Notes under the pieces: generated by a model
Database searches by the model: none
Told to the model about the DNA's origin: nothing
Seen by the model: the letters and a program-made list of their open reading frames with translations, nothing else
Source: Thermoplasmata archaeon
GTDB taxonomy: Archaea; Thermoplasmatota; Thermoplasmata; Thermoplasmatales; Thermoplasmataceae
NCBI GenBank assembly: GCA_021806295.1
Contig: JAJZXS010000007.1
Coordinates: 1-42,383, forward strand
Direction of reading: 5' to 3'
DNA: 42,383 nt
Made by a program: the position numbers and the translations under genes
Shown: positions 1 through 7,030 of the stretch, in pieces
How positions within the stretch are numbered: the stretch's first letter is position 1
Layout: each line of letters begins with the position of its first letter

Positions 1-1761
1 CATGTCATGGAACAGGAAAGTTTTATGGATAAAAATGTAGCGGAAAAGATGAACAGTACCTTCGTATGCATCAAGGTTGACAGGGAGGAAAGGCCAGATA
101 TAGACAATCTCTATATGACATTCAGCCAGGTTATGACAGGCACAGGAGGCTGGCCTCTCAACCTGGTTCTGACCCCGGATAGAAAGCCTGTGTTTGCATT
201 TACATACATACCAAAGGTTTCCAGGAACAATATGATAGGCATAATGGACCTGTGTGATAACATATCCTATCTCTGGAAAAATAAGAGGGATGAACTTGTT
301 AAGAACGGGGATGAAGTCATAGCCCGGCTGAAAAACATGGAAACCAATAACAGCGGAACACAAAAAATTGATTACAGCAAATACATAAATTCTGCTTATG
401 AATCCCTCAAAAGGAATTATGACCGTGAATATGGCGGATTTGGCAGCTCACCAAAATTTCCATCATTTCAGCATCTTATCTTTTTAATGAATTACTACAG
501 GAAAAACGGGGACAAAACGGCACTGGAAATGGTGGAAACCACTCTGAAAAATATGTACCTTGGCGGGATGTACGACCATATAGGTGGTGGATTCCATAGA
601 TACTCAACCGATCCGTTTTTCAGGATACCCCATTTTGAGAAGATGACATACGATCAGGCCATGGCTATTATGGCATATTCCTATGCATACGATATAACAC
701 AGAATGACTTCTATAAGGATACAGTTTATGAAATATATAAATTCCTCAAAGACAATATGTTTTTTAAGGGCTTTTACACCGCAGTTGATGCTGATTCAGA
801 AAATCAGGAAGGAAAATTTTATACATGGACTTATTCAGAATTAAAGGATAATACAGGAAAGGATTTTCTTTATGATTTCAACGTACTTCCGGAGGGAAAT
901 TTTTACGATAATAATTCGAGGCAATCCGGCAGGAACATTCTCTTTATGAACCGCGATTTAAAGGGGAACCCGGCCAGATCACACAGGGATGAACTTGAAA
1001 AACTAAAGCAAATAAGGAATCTGAGGAAAAAACCGTTGGTGGATGATAAAATCCTGGCAGATATCAACGGCCTCGTGATAAAGGCCCTATCTCTTGCATC
1101 CATGGTTTTCCATGATAAAGATATGCTTGCCACCGCTGAGGATTCCGCCGATTTTATAATGAATGATATGTACCGTGATGGAAAGCTTATGCACTCCTAC
1201 AGGAATGGAACAGCAGCAATTGACGGCATGTTTGATGACTATTCTTACATGGTATCAGGGCTGCTTTCTCTTTATGAAGCATCACAGAACGGCATATACC
1301 TCAATTACGCTAGGGAGCTTCATGAAAAACTGATCAAGGTCTTTTATGACAGTGCAAACGGGGGATTTTACTCTGCAGGAGGTGATCTCCTTGTAAGATT
1401 GAAGGAAACCTACGACAATGCCATACCCTCGGGATTTTCATTTGAAATAGGAAACCTGGCAGTACTGAACTATCTGGACGGCAACTTACAGGATGTGCTG
1501 GATAAGTCCATAGGATCCATAGCCGGTGACATGGAGAGACAGCCCATATTCTTTTCCTACACCATTTCATATCTTTTCAATCTTATTGAATTTTATAAGG
1601 TTGAAACAGGATCAGGTGAAGTTTTGAGTTATCTGGGAGGCCACTATCCATATAATTATTATTTCGTCGGGTCAAATGGCAATGAAATATCTGTATGCGA
1701 TACAAATAAATGCTTTATAGTAAAGAGCCTCTCAGATCTAAAAGGGCTGATCAAATATTAA
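1..1761 (+). CDS. Thioredoxin-domain protein, DUF255/YyaL (SPATA20-like), 5' truncated
   Basis: The reading frame is open from base 1, so the gene starts upstream; 586 residues are visible. The first codons read H-V-M-E-Q-E-S-F, the sequence that follows the CxxC of the thioredoxin-like domain in this family, so the catalytic cysteines lie just outside the window. The visible IKVDREERPDID and GGWPLNLVLTPD blocks are hallmarks of the DUF255 domain. The rest resembles the (alpha/alpha)6-barrel region of the family (for example GGMYDHIGGGFHRYSTD, HFEKMTYDQA). Family members are commonly about 650-700 residues, so perhaps 60-70 residues are missing. The molecular function is not well established; a cytoplasmic redox or sugar-epimerase-like role is speculative. 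Its stop lies 25 bases before the likely NMD3 start. Confidence 0.9.
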   Translation, partial: HVMEQESFMDKNVAEKMNSTFVCIKVDREERPDIDNLYMTFSQVMTGTGGWPLNLVLTPDRKPVFAFTYIPKVSRNNMIGIMDLCDNISYLWKNKRDELVKNGDEVIARLKNMETNNSGTQKIDYSKYINSAYESLKRNYDREYGGFGSSPKFPSFQHLIFLMNYYRKNGDKTALEMVETTLKNMYLGGMYDHIGGGFHRYSTDPFFRIPHFEKMTYDQAMAIMAYSYAYDITQNDFYKDTVYEIYKFLKDNMFFKGFYTAVDADSENQEGKFYTWTYSELKDNTGKDFLYDFNVLPEGNFYDNNSRQSGRNILFMNRDLKGNPARSHRDELEKLKQIRNLRKKPLVDDKILADINGLVIKALSLASMVFHDKDMLATAEDSADFIMNDMYRDGKLMHSYRNGTAAIDGMFDDYSYMVSGLLSLYEASQNGIYLNYARELHEKLIKVFYDSANGGFYSAGGDLLVRLKETYDNAIPSGFSFEIGNLAVLNYLDGNLQDVLDKSIGSIAGDMERQPIFFSYTISYLFNLIEFYKVETGSGEVLSYLGGHYPYNYYFVGSNGNEISVCDTNKCFIVKSLSDLKGLIKY

Positions 1762-1786
1762 ATAGCCTTTTGTAATGCTTAGAGTT

Positions 1787-2779
1787 ATGAAGTGTATTAT
1801 TTGCGGCAAAAATGAGGCGTATAAATCAGGTATCTGCCGTAGCTGCCTTTCGGATAAAATCCAGCTCAAAGCCGAAAATATGGATTTGACTGTATGTCCG
1901 AAATGTGGGGCAGTCAGGGTCAATAAATCATGGCATTACGATGATGCAGACCGCTATATAGTGAGGGCTGCTGAGTCCCATATTAAATTTGATAAAAACG
2001 ATAAGATCGCCAGGGTTGAAAGCTACCATATCGGTGAAAATGAGGTTTCCCTTGATCTTATAATCAATGATAAAAACCTCGGAGAAGTGGAAAAGGAAGT
2101 GTCAGTGCCTTTGAAAATTTCAAAGGAAAGCTGTCCAGTATGCAATAAGGTAACCGGGTCATATTATGAATCAGTAATACAGCTGAGAACATACACCACA
2201 GAATATGGAAAAATACTGGAAGATGCGAAAGATACGATAGTGAAGTTCATGAAAGGCCTTAATAAAAACGATCCGAATTCATTCATATCAAGGATTGATA
2301 CATTAAGGGAGGGGCTGGATATCTATCTGGGAAAAAAGGAAGATGCCATTAAAATAGATAAATTGATGGAGCTGGATTACTTCTGCAACATGAAAATTAC
2401 AAAATCCCTTGCAGGAAGGAAGGATAGCAAGGATCTTTTCAGGTACACCCATTTAATAAGAATACTTGACCTTGTACCCGGGTCAGTTATTTACGGTGGC
2501 GCATATCTTATGGTAAAAAACATCAGATCTAACACCATGGATGTTATAGATACTGGAAATGGCAATACACTGACAGTAAGTTCCAAGGAATTTTTTAGGG
2601 GATCCTACCGGGTGATTTCGAAAGAACCGGACAGGGAAAAATTTATTGTACTGTCCAGCCATGACGGGGAATCGCAGCTAATGAATTCCAGAACCTTTGA
2701 GATTATGACATTTAGAAGAGAATTCAGCGCAAAGGAAATTGATCTTTACAAATATGAGGATAAGTTTTACCCTCTGTGA
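1787..2779 (+). CDS. NMD3-family 60S/50S ribosome export-adaptor homologue
   Basis: This is a 330-residue protein with an N-terminal zinc-binding segment, CIICGK...CRSC...CPKCG, then a further CPVCNKV pair near residue 115. That arrangement is typical of archaeal NMD3 proteins, which bind the large ribosomal subunit; eukaryotic NMD3 is the 60S export adaptor. The archaeal role is probably late large-subunit maturation, which is an inference from the family. An upstream ATG at 1775 is also in frame. I prefer 1787 because the TATA-like ATATTAAAT at 1755-1763 then sits about 24-32 bases upstream, as for a leaderless transcript, and the zinc ribbon begins at residue 3. It follows the DUF255 gene closely but appears to have its own promoter. 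Confidence 0.85.
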   Translation: MKCIICGKNEAYKSGICRSCLSDKIQLKAENMDLTVCPKCGAVRVNKSWHYDDADRYIVRAAESHIKFDKNDKIARVESYHIGENEVSLDLIINDKNLGEVEKEVSVPLKISKESCPVCNKVTGSYYESVIQLRTYTTEYGKILEDAKDTIVKFMKGLNKNDPNSFISRIDTLREGLDIYLGKKEDAIKIDKLMELDYFCNMKITKSLAGRKDSKDLFRYTHLIRILDLVPGSVIYGGAYLMVKNIRSNTMDVIDTGNGNTLTVSSKEFFRGSYRVISKEPDREKFIVLSSHDGESQLMNSRTFEIMTFRREFSAKEIDLYKYEDKFYPL

Positions 2780-2785
2780 AAAGCA

Positions 2786-2793
2786 TTTTAAAT
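2786..2793 (+). promoter_or_regulatory. TATA-like box of arginine deiminase
   Basis: TTTTAAAT lies 19-26 bases before the ATG at 2812, right behind the NMD3 stop. The spacing fits an archaeal TATA box driving a leaderless mRNA. Confidence 0.6.
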
Positions 2794-2811
2794 CCCTTGT
2801 AATACTCAGCT

Positions 2812-4059
2812 ATGAAAATAAAGTCTGAGTGGGGTAGATTGAACAGGGTTATTATGCACAGGCCGGGAACAGAGATCACATACGCCATGCTGGCCCCCAA
2901 GCCATTCCTGTTTGAAAGGCCGTTCAATTACTCCATTGCCAAACGAGAGCACGAAAATCTCCAGACAGTACTTGAGGAAAACGGTGTACATGTGGATATA
3001 CTGGAGGATTTAATTGTTAATGGGGCGGAAAAAAATTCCTCCTTCAGGAGAAAGCTTGAAGAGAAAATTCTTTCTCTTGTAAATTTTTATGGAACCAGTG
3101 AATCCATGGAAAATGCCAGGAAGGATATGGAAAAAAACATCGGGTATGTTGATTCATTATCCCTATTCCAGGCACTGATAATGGAGCCATCCATTGATTT
3201 AAAAGAGTATGTTGCAGGCATCCAGTATCCACGTGTATATTCAAATTTGCCACTTGCCAATCTTTACTTTATGAGGGATCAGCAGGCAGTATCTTCAGGC
3301 GTGCTTATTGGCAATATGAAAATGCAGCAGAGGAAAAAGGAAACTGATATAACCTCATTTGTATTCCGTGAAATCCTCGATGCAAAGATAAAAAGAATAA
3401 ACAGTGGTTTTTTTGAAGGGGGCGATTTTATGCCTGCAGGGGATTTCTGCCTTATAGGGACTGGAAACAGAACCAATGAGGCCGGCGCAGAGGAGGCCAT
3501 GAATTCTGGAATTTTTGACTTTGACCGGATAGTGATCATTTCCAATCCAATATACAGTTTCATGGATGGCCATGATATCATGGTCAATATGCACCTCGAC
3601 ACATATTTCAATATACCTGCCGCAGGAACTGTAATTACATCTGTTGAGCTGGCAAAATCTGCACAGGCAAGGGTATACGTCCGTAATTCCGGGAATACAT
3701 ATACAGAGGATTCTAAAACAACGCTGTATCAGTTCATGAAAGACGAGGGATATAATTTTATAGACCTGGGCATAAGCGAGCAGCTTTCATACTCGTCCAA
3801 TTTCCTTACTGTTTCAGATGGAAAAATAATTGCCATAGATTCCTCACGTGTTATTGAAAAGCTTCTTGCAGAAAATGTGTTTGATAGTTCAACCAGGGAC
3901 AGGATAATTAAGGACATACAGTTAAGAAAGGGCAAAATGTTCCCGGACAGCAGGGAGATCAGGGAGAGCGGTGTGGATGTAATAAAAATAGACCTCAGTG
4001 AAATAACTGGCGGGTATGGTGGTGCCCACTGCATGACTTCTACAATTGAGAGAACATAA
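2812..4059 (+). CDS. arcA: Arginine deiminase
   Basis: This 415-residue protein hydrolyses L-arginine to citrulline and ammonia, the first step of the arginine deiminase pathway; in acid-living cells it can supply ammonia and, with downstream enzymes, ATP. All signatures of the guanidino-modifying family are visible. They are an N-terminal SEWGRLNRVIMHRPG, a FFEGGDFMPAG segment with the substrate-binding acidic residues, MDGHDIMVNMHLDTYF carrying the catalytic His, and a C-terminal GGAHCMT with the nucleophilic Cys407. Length is normal for ArcA. The ATG at 2812 fits the TATA-like box just before it. No carbamate kinase or ornithine carbamoyltransferase is adjacent, so the rest of the pathway must be elsewhere or absent. 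A gap of about 190 bases separates it from S3Ae. Confidence 0.93.
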   Translation: MKIKSEWGRLNRVIMHRPGTEITYAMLAPKPFLFERPFNYSIAKREHENLQTVLEENGVHVDILEDLIVNGAEKNSSFRRKLEEKILSLVNFYGTSESMENARKDMEKNIGYVDSLSLFQALIMEPSIDLKEYVAGIQYPRVYSNLPLANLYFMRDQQAVSSGVLIGNMKMQQRKKETDITSFVFREILDAKIKRINSGFFEGGDFMPAGDFCLIGTGNRTNEAGAEEAMNSGIFDFDRIVIISNPIYSFMDGHDIMVNMHLDTYFNIPAAGTVITSVELAKSAQARVYVRNSGNTYTEDSKTTLYQFMKDEGYNFIDLGISEQLSYSSNFLTVSDGKIIAIDSSRVIEKLLAENVFDSSTRDRIIKDIQLRKGKMFPDSREIRESGVDVIKIDLSEITGGYGGAHCMTSTIERT

Positions 4060-4187
4060 CATTTGTGGATAAACCGGAATACAATTTAAATGTTTTTTGC
4101 CTTTTCTATTGTAGTTTTTCTTACCAAACATTAATCGGGTCATTTGTGCAATAAAATAACACTGAAAAGGTTTTAGAAACAATAACC

Positions 4188-4196
4188 TTATAAATT
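4188..4196 (+). promoter_or_regulatory. TATA-like box upstream of S3Ae
   Basis: CTTATAAAT would place the transcription start near 4215-4222. That is too late for an ATG at 4208 and leaves a leader of roughly 35 nt before the ATG at 4253, so it decides the start of the ribosomal protein gene. Confidence 0.5.
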
Positions 4197-4252
4197 TATA
4201 AGCAATAATGTATTTCACTAATAAGTTAAGCTCAATTAATAAGAGGGATTTA

Positions 4253-4882
4253 ATGGCAGATAGAAGAAGATCAACTACAAAGGATAAGTGGAAGGAGAAA
4301 TCTTGGTACACAATAGTTGCACCATCCTATTTCGGGGAAAAGGAAATCGGTATGAGTCCCAGTTCTGACCCAAATTATATGATAGGCAGGACTATTGCAG
4401 TTCCCGTTTCAACATTTACAGGGAATTTCAAAAAGGCAAGTTCAATGGTTTTATTCAAGGTCGATAACTGTGAGGGAAAGCGGTGCACGACCAAATTCAT
4501 TGGGCACGAGGTCAGTGATGATACTATTAGAAGAATGGTTAGAAGAAGAAGGGAAAGGATGGATATTGTAACCGATGTAAAAACAAAAGATTTTTTCAAC
4601 ATAGCAGTCAAGCTGGTCCTTGTGGCTGATCAGAAACTTACCGGGACAAAAAGATCTGAAATCAGATCCTCTGTAGTGAGTTTCGTTACTGGAAAAGCTT
4701 CAGAGATGGAACTGGGTTCTTTTGCAAATTATATAATCGGTGACGATGTATATGGAGACCTTGTGAATGCCCTTAAGGACGTCTATCCCATAAGAAAAAT
4801 TGAAATCAGGAAGACTGAAATTGGACAGCGTGAGGCCCCAGAAGCAAATACCCAGGAACCTGTTGAGGCCGTTCCAAACTGA
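4253..4882 (+). CDS. Small-subunit ribosomal protein S3Ae (eS1)
   Basis: This is a 209-residue basic protein of the archaeal/eukaryotic S3Ae (eS1) family, a structural component of the 30S subunit near the mRNA exit. The start MADRRRSTTKDKWKEKSWY, then SYFGEKEIGMSPSSDPNYMIGR and the arginine-rich RRMVRRRRERMD, are family hallmarks. The track-length frame opens at 4208, but the ATG at 4253 is preferred. It follows an AGAGGGATTT Shine-Dalgarno-like stretch, homologues begin at the equivalent of MADRR, and the TATA box position leaves no room for 4208. The C-terminus has a short acidic, Pro/Glu-rich tail. The stop is 10 bases before tRNA-Met on the same strand, so co-transcription of the two is plausible. 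Confidence 0.93.
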   Translation: MADRRRSTTKDKWKEKSWYTIVAPSYFGEKEIGMSPSSDPNYMIGRTIAVPVSTFTGNFKKASSMVLFKVDNCEGKRCTTKFIGHEVSDDTIRRMVRRRRERMDIVTDVKTKDFFNIAVKLVLVADQKLTGTKRSEIRSSVVSFVTGKASEMELGSFANYIIGDDVYGDLVNALKDVYPIRKIEIRKTEIGQREAPEANTQEPVEAVPN

Positions 4883-4892
4883 TATTTTACAT

Positions 4893-4981
4893 GCCGGGGT
4901 GGCTCAGTTGGTAGAGCGTCGGACTCATAAGCCAACAGCTGAGATATCCGAAGGCCTCGGGTTCAATCCCCGACCCCGGCA
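4893..4981 (+). tRNA. tRNA-Met(CAT), elongator type, with 16-nt intron
   Basis: A full cloverleaf can be drawn: acceptor GCCGGGG (4893-4899) with CCCCGGC (4974-4980), anticodon stem TCGGA (4919-4923) with TCCGA (4947-4951), T-arm TCGGG/CCCGA (4957-4961 and 4969-4973), and discriminator A at 4981. No CCA is encoded. The anticodon CAT is at 4926-4928. The anticodon stem lacks the GGG/CCC pairs of initiator tRNAs, so it is an elongator Met; a tRNA-Ile decoding AUA (modified CAT) is the main alternative. The anticodon loop closes only if 16 bases are removed. Confidence 0.88.
4930..4945 (+). other. tRNA-Met intron with bulge-helix-bulge motif
   Basis: The 16-nt intron follows position 37, the canonical archaeal site. 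A 4-bp central helix CTCA (4924-4927) with TGAG (4940-4943) is flanked by 3-nt bulges TAA (4928-4930) and ATA (4944-4946). GC (4931-4932) pairs with GC (4938-4939) around a 5-nt loop. Cleavage after the second base of each bulge removes exactly 4930-4945, as the archaeal splicing endonuclease does. Confidence 0.85.
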
Positions 4982-5043
4982 TACTACTAAAGGTTCAATG
5001 TGCTACCGAGTAAGGCATTAGAATTTTTATTTTGCTTATATAC

Positions 5044-5054
5044 TCCCGATCCGG
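5044..5054 (+). repeat. Candidate left attachment site of the accessory element
   Basis: TCCCGATCCGG, a GC-rich word in an AT-rich gap 63 bases past the tRNA-Met, recurs in the same orientation at 17007-17017 just outside the integrase gene. The stretch from the first to the second copy (about 12 kb) contains all the accessory genes. It is an inferred att core. Confidence 0.4.
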
Positions 5055-5134
5055 TTTTTGTAATATAAAAATAAGATTATATAATCATTATGCTATATTA
5101 TAATTGGAATAAAAAGATAATTAATTCCACTGCC

Positions 5135-5362
5135 TTAATGTTTTTTCTGGCTTAAAAGATATCGCTTATAGACTGCGAAGAATCCATTTCTAGGCATGTT
5201 CTTAATTTTCAGGCTTCCCCTTACCTTCCATGTAAAGTCGTATAAATCGTATTTGTCATATTTATCGGTGCCATAAGCCTTGATATATTCACTGATCAGG
5301 AAATCGAATTCCTGGAAGATCTTTCTTTTAGGCCTGAAATCTTCCAATCTTGCCTGCATCAT
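5135..5362 (-). CDS. Small unknown protein, paralogue of the 77-aa protein at 5590-5823
   Basis: This 75-residue protein begins MMQARLEDFRPKRK and carries the run GTDKYDKYDLYDFTWK in its middle, followed by a basic C-terminal half (LKIKNMPRNGFFAVYKRYL). I do not recognise a family. The protein two genes upstream has the same layout and an identical central motif, so the pair arose by duplication. The longer frame to 5476 is rejected because a strong Shine-Dalgarno GGGAGGAATG precedes the ATG at 5362, and the Sm-like gene ends 1 base before it. It is the last gene of a tightly packed minus-strand operon; a T-rich stretch follows the stop. The mix of Tyr/Asp-rich and basic segments suggests protein or nucleic-acid binding, which is inference only. 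Confidence 0.7.
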   Translation of the reverse strand: MMQARLEDFRPKRKIFQEFDFLISEYIKAYGTDKYDKYDLYDFTWKVRGSLKIKNMPRNGFFAVYKRYLLSQKKH

Positions 5363-5363
5363 T

Positions 5364-5588
5364 TCATTCCTCCCCGGATCTGGAAGATTGCGGCTGCCCT
5401 TCAAAGCAAACAACAGATTCCCATGGAATGAAAACCATGACATTATCCGATTTGATGAGCATTCCATCTGCGTCAAAGTCTTCCATGTACCCCTCGCTGA
5501 AAGAAACAGGGTCTCCGGTGGAGTAATACACCTTTATTTTTTTGCCCCTGAATCTTTCTATGAGCCCGATGCTTTTTTTTATATGCAT
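5364..5588 (-). CDS. Small Sm-like (LSm-type) protein, tentative
   Basis: This is a 74-residue protein. Residues about 8-62 have the spacing of an Sm fold. A short N-terminal helix (IGLIERFRGKKIKVYY) is followed by a strand and an FDADGMLIKSDN segment resembling Sm1 (usually ending FDxxMNLxL). FIPWESVVCFEG then resembles the Sm2 strand in which IPxxxVxxIE is common. The resemblance is by eye and the family assignment is uncertain; another small beta-barrel is the alternative. It sits between two paralogous genes with single-base gaps on each side (stop of the 77-aa gene at 5590, start of the 75-aa gene at 5362), so the three are surely co-translated. If Sm-like, it would bind RNA as a ring. 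Confidence 0.6.
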   Translation of the reverse strand: MHIKKSIGLIERFRGKKIKVYYSTGDPVSFSEGYMEDFDADGMLIKSDNVMVFIPWESVVCFEGQPQSSRSGEE

Positions 5589-5589
5589 T

Positions 5590-5823
5590 TCAATTCCGCC
5601 TCTCCCTGCTTTTTAGATATTTCCTGTAAGCTGAAAAGAACCCGTTTCTGGGCAGTGCCTTTATCCTTAGCCTTCCGGGGCATTTCCATGTGAAGTCGTA
5701 TAGATCATACTTGTCATATTTATCAGTGCCATAAGCCTTGATGTATTCACTGATGAGGTATTCGATTTCATGGACTGCCCTTGCCCTTTTGGGCTTGAAG
5801 TCGTAAAGCGTTGCCTGCATCAT
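5590..5823 (-). CDS. Small unknown protein with GTDKYDKYDLYDFTWK motif
   Basis: This 77-residue protein begins MMQATLYDFKPKRARAVHE and is clearly homologous to the 75-residue product of 5135-5362 along its whole length. DNA over the shared centre (about 5690-5765 against 5230-5305) is close to 90% identical by eye, so the duplication is fairly recent or under strong constraint. It has a basic C-terminus ending KSRERRN. The start ATG overlaps the stop of the winged-helix gene by 4 bases (ATGA) and follows a GGGAGAGGAA ribosome-binding site. No known family is recognised, and there is no signal peptide or membrane segment. Confidence 0.7.
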   Translation of the reverse strand: MMQATLYDFKPKRARAVHEIEYLISEYIKAYGTDKYDKYDLYDFTWKCPGRLRIKALPRNGFFSAYRKYLKSRERRN

Positions 5824-6029
5824 TTCCTCTCCCTCAACGCTATTGCTGTGCCATTGATCCTCACAATGCCGAGCAGCTTCATTCCGCTCACTATCTTCCT
5901 TGCTTTCCAGACCTTCACCCCTGATCTTGAAGCGATGTCCTCAATGCGTCCAGGCCCCTCTCTGAGCGTCGCTATAATTTTCTTCCAGTCCTCTGGCAGT
6001 TCAACTACTATTCTCCCATCCTTAATCAT
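5820..6029 (-). CDS. Small winged-helix DNA-binding protein
   Basis: This 69-residue protein reads MIKDGRIVVELPEDWKKI and then IEDIASRSGVKVWKARKIVS, a helix-turn-helix with a plausible recognition helix, and ends with a short beta-wing (LLGIVRINGTAIALRERK). It is probably the transcriptional regulator of the operon. Start choice: a frame opens with TTG at 6092. The ATG at 6029 has a GGAG site 8-9 bases upstream and overlaps the stop of the preceding 46-aa gene by 8 bases, which is typical of coupled translation. Homologues would decide. It has a 4-base overlap with the next gene. Confidence 0.65.
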   Translation of the reverse strand: MIKDGRIVVELPEDWKKIIATLREGPGRIEDIASRSGVKVWKARKIVSGMKLLGIVRINGTAIALRERK

Positions 6030-6162
6030 CGGGCTCATCTCCAGGGTCATCATCCGGATCTTCGGGCTCCACAGGGCTATCCGGATAATCAACTTCAGGG
6101 CCTTTTCCCGGGTGGAATGGGATTATGAAGGGAAATGCTTCGCTGGGGCTATCTGCATGCAT
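6022..6162 (-). CDS. Small acidic Asp/Pro-rich protein, first gene of operon
   Basis: This 46-residue frame starts at the ATG at 6162 with MHADSPSEAFPFIIPFHPG and ends in a tail of Asp, Glu and Pro ending DDDPGDEPDD. Three observations support it as a real gene. A TATA-like CTTTAAAA box (6189-6196 on the minus strand) sits 27-34 bases upstream. The stop overlaps the winged-helix start. The composition is coherent for a disordered acidic peptide. The frame is also open upstream to about 6275 but has no start codon there. Acidic low-complexity peptides of this kind are common in archaeal viruses and plasmids; no function can be assigned. Confidence 0.5.
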   Translation of the reverse strand: MHADSPSEAFPFIIPFHPGKGPEVDYPDSPVEPEDPDDDPGDEPDD

Positions 6163-6188
6163 GCCTTTATTTGAGAAATTTAGAGGGG

Positions 6189-6196
6189 TTTTAAAG
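6189..6196 (-). promoter_or_regulatory. TATA-like box of the small-protein operon
   Basis: On the minus strand this reads CTTTAAAA, 27-34 bases before the ATG at 6162, consistent with a leaderless transcript covering the genes from 6162 down to 5135. Confidence 0.45.
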
Positions 6197-6230
6197 GGCT
6201 TTCGTGTACTGGAATGTGATTCATGTAGAA

Positions 6231-6320
6231 TTATGCCACCCGATGCGCTGTGCCATGAAAATGAATGGGAAAGGTGCCTTTTTTATAAACAGCCTTCACC
6301 CCGTCCTTTTTCTCTTCCAT
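6231..6320 (-). CDS. Possible leaderless micro-ORF, 29 aa
   Basis: ATG at 6320 opens a 29-codon frame, MEEKKDGVKAVYKKG... ending FHGTAHRVA. A clear TATA-like box, CTTATATACC (about 6340-6349 on the minus strand), lies 20-30 bases upstream. It precedes the small-protein operon on the same strand and could be a short leader peptide or simply mark the operon's main promoter. No homology is recognised. Confidence 0.3.
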   Translation of the reverse strand: MEEKKDGVKAVYKKGTFPIHFHGTAHRVA

Positions 6321-6697
6321 AATGAAAAATTGCTTTTGAGGTATATAAGAATAGCCTATGAAGAGCCATCCGAATAAATTTTATTATAATAGAATTATAA
6401 ATCAATCTATATATTTATTATAATCGTGCAATACCAAAAATATTTAATCTTAATACTTTAATAAAAATAAGCAGATTTAACTATTGGGTGGGAAGTCTCA
6501 AATCCTGATTTATAGGGCAAAAAATGGCATAAGAAGGTTAATGGAGGAACTCTCTGAAAAAATACGCTTAGAATTGAAATTTTTGTTACTTCACACCTGT
6601 ACACGCCACGCCTGCACGGTGCATTGCTACCCCTTTAATTATATAATATAATATGAGAAACAAAAATTCTATTTTTAGAAAAAATATGCATATACTG

Positions 6698-6716
6698 GAA
6701 TACAGTGGCTGTATTC
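6698..6716. repeat. Perfect 8-bp inverted repeat, 3-nt loop
   Basis: GAATACAG (6698-6705), TGG, CTGTATTC (6709-6716). The word ACTGGAATA that begins in the left arm recurs at about 6737. It could be a hairpin in RNA or a dimer-binding site. Confidence 0.6.
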
Positions 6717-6859
6717 AACGGGATGGCATCCACGCACTGGAATAAAGAGGGAGCTAATGCAGAGGTGTTATGTTTTCAGTGTGAATGCACTGTTAAATAA
6801 TTTATCTTTGTTTTCATGATGAAACAGGGTGTGCTTTTCACTGAAAAAGGCAAAAATAA

Positions 6860-6877
6860 TTGTTACTACTGTAACAA
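6860..6877. repeat. Perfect 7-bp inverted repeat, 4-nt loop
   Basis: TTGTTAC (6860-6866), TACT, GTAACAA (6871-6877). The half-site GTAACAAAAA also occurs near 9315 and, reversed, near 6585. Confidence 0.55.
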
Positions 6878-6980
6878 AAATTTAATTGCAATAATTTTCA
6901 AAATCGTTCAAATTAAAAGGTTTTGAATATATTTAACTGATAAAAATTATTGAAATTAGCTCTTATCTGTCTTATTATGA

Positions 6981-7030
6981 ACAGGGGTTATATTTACACA
7001 AATATGGTACACAACTATGATGCCCCCTGT
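6981..7030. repeat. Nested stem-loop structure upstream of the 63-aa gene
   Basis: The outer arms ACAGGGG (6981-6987) and CCCCTGT (7024-7030) pair. Inside lies a second hairpin, ATATTT (6990-6995) with AAATAT (7000-7005) around ACAC. The GC-rich outer stem stands out in this AT-rich region. It could be part of a small RNA or an operator. Confidence 0.45.

Noticed and set aside
4800-5021. Plus-strand frame of 73 codons running through tRNA-Met
   Set aside because: It overlaps the end of S3Ae in another frame and the whole tRNA gene; the protein is only a translation of the tRNA.
5280-5693. Plus-strand frame of 137 codons
   Set aside because: It is antisense to the two small genes, which have good ribosome sites and a conserved paralogous protein motif.
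6125-6322. Plus-strand frame of 65 codons opposite the small-protein operon promoter
   Set aside because: It lacks a promoter and recognisable features, and the opposite strand has TATA boxes and overlapping starts that explain the region better.
6484-6651. 55-codon frame with TTG start, reading MGGKSQILIYRAKNGIRRLM at first
   Set aside because: The first 30 residues look protein-like but the rest is not. There is no clear promoter or ribosome site; it is at most a remnant.
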